Assembly: GCA_024707265.1 (NCBI GenBank)
Contig: JANQAB010000006.1
Coordinates: forward strand, 315,001 to 379,000
DNA length: 64,000 nucleotides
From: Sporocytophaga sp.
GTDB taxonomy: Bacteria; Bacteroidota; Bacteroidia; Cytophagales; Cytophagaceae
Reading direction: 5' to 3'
Positions 58,495 to 64,000 of the stretch are shown piece after piece. The notes beneath the pieces were generated by a model that did no database searches, had not been told where the DNA came from, and saw only the letters and a program-made list of their open reading frames with translations. The position numbers and the translations under genes were made by a program. Position 1 is the stretch's first letter. Every line of letters starts with the position of its first letter.

Positions 58495-61400
58495 ATGATA
58501 AAGATGTACAAACGTTCATATAATAACGTCAGAATAATATTAATCCTGCTACTGCTTTCCCTTACCGGAAACCTGAAAGCTCAGAATCCTATCATTTTTA
58601 AGGGTGATTCAGTAAAATTATCTCTTGATACCTACAGAGGACAAGTAGTCTGGCAGAAGGCGGCTGCATTTAGTGGTATGCCTGTTACATGGACAGATAT
58701 TCCTGGAGCTACTTTCAATAATTATTGGGTAAAACCGACAGAGCATACCTTTTATAGAGCGAAGGTTACGGAAGGCACTTGTAATCCTGTGGTTTATTCT
58801 CCTGAAAAGGTTGTATTGATCAGTTCTCAACCAGGAGTTTCCATCACTGTGACGGCTCCTACAAATATCACACACAGCACCGCCGACATTTCAGCACTTG
58901 TACAGCGTTTAGGAGGAGATGCAATAGTTACAGCAAGAGGAGTTTGCTGGGGAACAAGTATCAATCCCACGATAGAAAACAGCAAGACTATCAATGGTAC
59001 CGGAACCGGTTCGTTTATTGCAACTCTTACAGGACTTCAGGAAAATACTACATATTATGTAAGAGGATACATTACTGCAAATAACTTATATAGTTACTAT
59101 GATGCTCAGCCCCCTCTTATTGGATATTTCACTTTTAAAACACCTTATAGGATAAAGGTAACGGAAAATAAACAAACTGAAACATCCTTTACCACAGCCA
59201 CTCTGAAAAGTGACATTTCATTTAATGGAACGAGTGTTCCGATTGTTTCAAAAGGTATAGTCTATCGCACTGTTTCCGATTACAGAATTGATAAACGCCT
59301 GCCGGATCTGACAGACACCAAGACGATGGACGGTTCAGAAAGTGAATCCTTTACAACTAATCTTACAAACCTAAAGTCAGGTGGATATTATATATACCGG
59401 TCATATGCTACCACAGCAGATGGAGTAACCTACTATAGTGATGGCTGGACCTTTAAAACCCTTCACCCTTTAACAGCAGTACTATCAGGCCTGGGCCGCC
59501 TTGAAAGCAATCGTGCCGACCTAGGGATTACTGTCTACGGAACAGGATCTTATTCTGAATATGGAGTTTGCTATGGACTGTCTCCTTCACCAACCATTGC
59601 AGGAGAGCATTCTCAGACTGGAATTATTCAACTGCTGAATCCTAATACCAAGTATTATGCTCGTGCTTACGTGATCGATTCTAGTGGCACTGTTATATAT
59701 GGTAATGAAATTCCATTCACAACCCTTCCTCTAAATTCTCAGCCTCTGACAGTCACTGCTTATGGGGCGACTGTGGAAGCAGGAAATGTCTATACTAATT
59801 CTATCATTGAAGGATCAGGAACAGTCTCCAACAAAGGTATTTGCTATGATGTACCTGAAGATCAACCGACCATAATTATAACTACTGACAACAATAAAAC
59901 TTCAGAGGGGCCTGGAAGTGGTCCTTTTTCAAGCGCACTTAAAGGACTTACCAAAGAAGGGGCATACTATTATAGAGCCTATGCCACACTTAACAACGGA
60001 ACTACTGTTTACTCCGGTTACAAATTCTTCTTCTTTTACGACTTCATCGATGCTGATGTGCAGATCAATAAGATTGCTTCTATTCAACATAATGCAGCAG
60101 TACTAAGCAGCAAAGCTGAACTTATTGAAGGAACGGGTAGAGGCACCATTAGCTCAAGAGGGATCTGTTACAGTGTGGAGCCTAATCCTTCTGTCGGAGA
60201 TTCAAAAGTAATTACAGCTAACAGTAGTGGCGATTTACAAACCACTCTTACAAGTTTAAAGCCTAACACCACTTATTATGCAAAAGCTTATGTCATAGTC
60301 AATGCCTATGGAGAAGGATATTCAACATACTACAGCGATGAATTTGCGTTTACTACACTCCCTTCTCCAGTAGCATCGGTTACTACAGAAATTCCTTCTT
60401 CTATCGCTAATACCTCTGTTGTACTGGGTGGTAAAATTATAGTTAGCGATATTGTAACTGAACGCGGAATCTGCTGGAGCTTGTCCTCCTCCCCTACCAT
60501 CCTGGGTAATAAAGTTGTGGAAGGTACCGGTGCCGGATCTTTCACTATTTCAGTAACAGGACTAACGCCTGGCACAAAATATTATGCAAAAGCCTATGCG
60601 CTTACTACTAGCGGCAGCACAATGTATGGAGATGAAGTTACTTTTACTACCGAAATCACTCCTATAACGATTTCTACCACAATAGTAAGCGGTATTACAT
60701 CCAATGGTGCCATGTCAGGAGGCTCTGTTATATTGGAGGGCGGCATGACCGTCAATGAAAGAGGTATTTGTTATGGTACAGCAGGAGGCCCTACCATAAG
60801 CAACAGTAAAACCAGCAATGGTCAGGGTGCAGGTACTTATACCAGCACATTAACCGGACTTACGGCTAGCACTACCTATTATGTACGAGCATATGCGACT
60901 GATCATACCAATAAGACACATTATGGAGATGAAGTAACCTTTACAACTCCAGCAGCTTCTACTTTTCAGGTCACAACTACTCCTATTGCTAATATTATGC
61001 TGTTAACACCAACATACAGTGGCACTTCAGGAGGAACAGTAAGTGGAACGGGAACGATATCAGCTAAAGGGCTGTGTTGGAATACAACTGAAAATCCGAC
61101 TATAGCTAATTTCAAAACTACCAATGGAACTGGACTAAGCGCTTTCAGCAGTATTGTTACAGGACTTAACCCGGGAACTACATACTATTATCGCGCCTAT
61201 GCCACCAACAGCACCGGTACAACTGTTTACGGTGAACAATATTCTGTGTACTTTGCAACTACCATTACAACTGAATTGCCTTATAATATTCAGGCTACAA
61301 CAGCATCATCAGGAGGTAACATTCCTACACCAGCTTCCGGAACGATTACAGCAAGAGGAGTTTGCTGGAGTAGTGCTGAGAATCCAACCATCTCCGGTTC

Positions 61401-63268
61401 AAAAACTTCTGATGGAACAGGACCAGGAACCTTTTCAAGTTCACTGACCGGCTTAACGGTGAATACCACCTATTATGTAAGAGCATATGCTACATTAAGC
61501 ACAGGAAGTACTTATTATGGAAATCAACGTACCCTAACAACATATCAGGCAGGCACAGTTTCAGTAACGACCCTTGCAGCTTCCAATCTTACTGACATTA
61601 GCGCTGAGATAGGTGGCAAAGTTATAGGACAGGAAAACATTCAGGCCCGGGGCATCTGCTATGGTACTATACAGAATCCTTCTTTAAGCAATAAAGTCAT
61701 AACTGCCTTTACCTGGACAACTGATTATTTATTTAATCTAAAAGCCACCGGATTAACAGAAAACACACTCTATTATGCCAGAGCTTATGCTACCCTGAGT
61801 AATGGAACAACAGTGTATGGTAATCAGATTACCTTTACTACACCAGTAGGTCCATCCTATACGATCACTACTGCTCCTGTAACCGACATTCAGCCAAATT
61901 GGGTAATGGGAGGAGGAACCTACAGTGGACCAGGAACGATAACAGACAAAGGCGTAGCATTCGGAACAAGTCCAACCCCTGTCGCTTATGCAGCTGGATC
62001 AGGAACCAGCCAGATGCCATCCGAAACAACTACTTTTCAAGGGCATCTTGGTCCGTTACAACCGAATACAGTATATTATGCCAGAGCATATATAGCTGCT
62101 CCAAGTGGTAAGATCTTTTATGGAAATCAGATCACATTCACTTCCGGAAATATAGAAGTAAGGACTGCGGGTTCTTCTGTATCAGGAATGTCTGCTAGCT
62201 TACATGGGTATATTGCTGAATATAGCGGAGGAGCAATAACAGACAAGGGAATCTGCTGGAGCAGTACCAATACCACCCCAACTACTGCCGACTCGAAATC
62301 ATCGCAGAGAACTGCTGCCGGGCCATATAGCACCACCATTTCAGGACTATCTCCGAGCACTGTATATGCCTTTAGAGCATATGCTATTACAAGTAGTGGC
62401 ACAACTATATATGGAGAAGTATTGGGCTTTATCACAAGGGATCATGCAACCATAGTGGTAGAAACCAGAGGTTCTTTTGAAAAAACGACGACCAGTTTAT
62501 TAATAGGTGGAGAGGTTGTAAATGAAGGTAGTGAAGTAGTCACTTCCAGGGGTATTTGTTATGATGCATCCAATCCGAACCCAACAACTGCAGATAGCAA
62601 AGTGACCAGCGGTTCAGGAAATGGTGCTTTCGGAGCTTTATTAAGCGGATTGCAGCCGTCTACAAGATACTACTACAGAGCATATGCTGTTACCAATGCC
62701 GGTAAGACAGTTTACGGAAGAGTTATTATGGGCTTTACCCTTACATATGATAACATACCTCCTCCAGCACCAGATCCTGAGGAACCAACGCCTCCTAACA
62801 ATGGAGGTGGAAGTGACGGTGGTGGTGGCTTTACTCCGGGAATAGGAGATCGCTATCTGATGTTCGGAAGAGTATTTGGCCCCGCAAAGCAGGACTGCCG
62901 TGAAGGAAGCAACTACTTCCAGGATTATAAAGCTTATGGAATTTTATATGTGGAAGGGAAACATACAAAGGCTTCCTATGATCAGGCAAGGGCTAGTCTG
63001 GATGCTCAGATGAGAGCGAAATATTATGGTGACAAATATACTTACGGGGTAGAATCATCCGCAGACTACAATGCTAATTACAGATATGCTGTAATCATTG
63101 AGTATAAAAAAGAAAATTACAGGTTGGGATTGTTATAGTGTCTACGTAACGATAGGATATGGAAATTCATATGATGAAGCCCTAACTCATGCTTTATCTC
63201 GAAAAAACAAGGATGTGAACAATGGTGATAAGGCACCTTATAAAGTACTTAAGCAGCTACATTGGTAG
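58495..63268 (+). CDS. Giant secreted Fn3-like repeat protein with novel C-terminal domain, frameshifted near the end
   Basis: About 1590 residues. The signal peptide ends LKAQ; an Ig-like N-terminal domain (about 30-115) is followed by 13 tandem repeats of about 95-105 residues, each with a core like RGVCWSSAENPTI...SKTSDGTGPGTFSSSLTGL and TTYYVRAYAT, a fibronectin-III-like family of Bacteroidota surface proteins. Then comes a Pro/Gly-rich linker (about 1425-1455) and a final domain of about 140 residues. The frame as given stops at 63138; one A fewer at 63106-63111 continues it with KITGWDCYSVYVTIGYGNSYDEALTHALSRK to a stop at 63268. There is no recognisable T9SS tail, so it may be held by other means or be exported with the preceding protein. 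Confidence 0.87.
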
Positions 63269-63345
63269 TATAGGGAAAGTATAAGTTCCCTTCCTATCTA
63301 TACTTCTAAGAATCCACCAAAAACAATTGTAATGTTCTAAAAATT

Positions 63346-63379
63346 CAAAAGCGTTTCATATTACAGTGAAACGCTTTTG
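63346..63379 (-). terminator. Intrinsic terminator of the right-end sulfatase gene
   Basis: caaaagcgtttca / tgaaacgcttttg, a perfect 13-bp stem with an 8-base loop. On the minus strand it is followed by AATTTTTAG. It lies 24 bp past the sulfatase stop and may also end transcription from the Fn3-like gene on the other strand. Confidence 0.85.
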
Positions 63380-63402
63380 ATATTATTGACTGTTTGTTAG
63401 AA

Positions 63403-64000
63403 CTATTTCTTTTCAATATTTGCATCATTTACCACTGCATTCTGCTGCATCCTTATTCTTCCAGCATAGTCCCAGTCTATCAAAGGATAAACGTTGTATT
63501 TCTTCGCTTCGCTTTCATAGAGCGCTTTCAATTCTTTTAACTTCTCAGGATATTTTGCAGCAATATTATTGCGTTCATTAAAATCTTCATTCAGATTATA
63601 TAATTCCCACACATCCTTTGAAGGGTCTGATACAATAGTTTTTCTTTCACCCTCAAAAAAAGCAAAATCAATATAATCAGGATGGTGTGGTGCTGCTGCT
63701 TTCCAGCCATCTTTATAAATAGCTCTTGAACCTGCTATAGTATAATATTGCTGAGTATGAGTTGAAGGAGCGTTCGGGTTAGAGAAAGAATAATTCAGTT
63801 CAAATCCTTCCAAAGGTGCTTGTACATAGTTCTTAACTTTCTCAGGGAAATTTAGTCCAATCAGTTTAAGTGTGGTTGGATATAAATCTATGATGTGTGC
63901 ATATTGATTCCTTATTCCTCTTTCCTTTATTCCTCTTGGATAGAAAACAATTAGAGGATTGCGTGTACCTCCTTCAGAAAAAGCATCCTGCTTCCAGTGT
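63403..64000 (-). CDS. Sulfatase (arylsulfatase family), N-terminal part outside the window
   Basis: The last 198 residues of a sulfatase, reading in from the right edge. Family blocks: FSEGGTRNPLIVFYPRG (the GG-x-R substrate region), HIIDLYPTTLKLIGL, TIAGSRAIYKDGWKAAA, and WELYNLNEDFNERNNIA close to the C-terminus. The catalytic Cys motif would lie outside. The apparent Met start at 63813 is an internal TTG, not a real start. A separate gene from the sulfatase at the left edge, with different sequence. It is cut off from the Fn3-like gene by the terminator. Confidence 0.92.
   Translation of the reverse strand, partial: HWKQDAFSEGGTRNPLIVFYPRGIKERGIRNQYAHIIDLYPTTLKLIGLNFPEKVKNYVQAPLEGFELNYSFSNPNAPSTHTQQYYTIAGSRAIYKDGWKAAAPHHPDYIDFAFFEGERKTIVSDPSKDVWELYNLNEDFNERNNIAAKYPEKLKELKALYESEAKKYNVYPLIDWDYAGRIRMQQNAVVNDANIEKK

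Noticed and set aside
63403..63813. A 136-residue gene starting at 63813
   Set aside because: The frame is open to the right edge with typical sulfatase sequence, and the supposed start is an internal TTG.

Overview
The window is AT-rich chromosomal DNA from a member of the Bacteroidota, most likely a gliding polymer degrader of the Cytophagales (Cytophaga/Sporocytophaga-like; the genus is an inference). The evidence is a SusC/SusD pair, type IX secretion (T9SS) sorting domains of both type A and type B, a TTG-N19-TAnnTTTG promoter, weak Shine-Dalgarno sites, and a modular secreted GH8 glycanase. No tRNA, rRNA, CRISPR array or intact insertion sequence was found.

Layout. 0-6 kb: sulfatase (cut by the left edge), SusD-like lipoprotein and SusC-like transporter, one minus-strand operon. 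6-7 kb: a long intergenic region with the likely susC promoter and an orphan plus-strand promoter-terminator pair that looks like a small RNA gene. 7-12 kb: GH8 enzyme with T9SS tail, PepSY-like protein, unknown lipoprotein. 12-18 kb: heavy-metal RND efflux operon (outer-membrane factor, membrane fusion protein, CusA/CzcA pump). 18-30 kb: stand-alone fatty acyl-AMP ligase, PAS histidine kinase, FISUMP lipoprotein, a giant T9SS type B surface protein, patatin phospholipase. 30-41 kb: mutS2, pabB, small unknowns, quinone-reductase-like MDR, amino acid permease, DUF2062 protein. 41-45 kb: exported WD40-caspase protein. 45-50 kb: copper locus (CopZ-like chaperone, CopA, HMA-AraC regulator; divergently, an exported HMA protein and a barrel protein). 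50-52 kb: tandem paralogous membrane proteins and a guanine-deaminase-like enzyme. 52-56 kb: chromate resistance operon (response regulator, DUF2490, ChrB domain, ChrA). 56-64 kb: DUF4345 protein, Crp/Fnr regulator, broken small membrane gene, small T9SS protein, a giant Fn3-like repeat protein, and the 3' part of a second sulfatase.

The most important caveat: at least 12 genes are each broken by a one-base length change, almost always in an A/T homopolymer. In every case one base added or removed restores one continuous, family-typical protein. The concentration, including all three genes of one efflux operon, points to homopolymer errors in the underlying sequence rather than to pseudogenes, although transcriptional slippage cannot be excluded from sequence alone. 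These genes are annotated at full restored extent, with the break described.

Functionally the window combines polymer use and surface display (SusCD, sulfatases, GH8, three large secreted proteins) with metal and oxyanion defence (RND efflux, copper, chromate). A second notable pattern is a family of intergenic elements with strict 7-base periodicity (AAAGYNN), three of which begin exactly at a stop codon.
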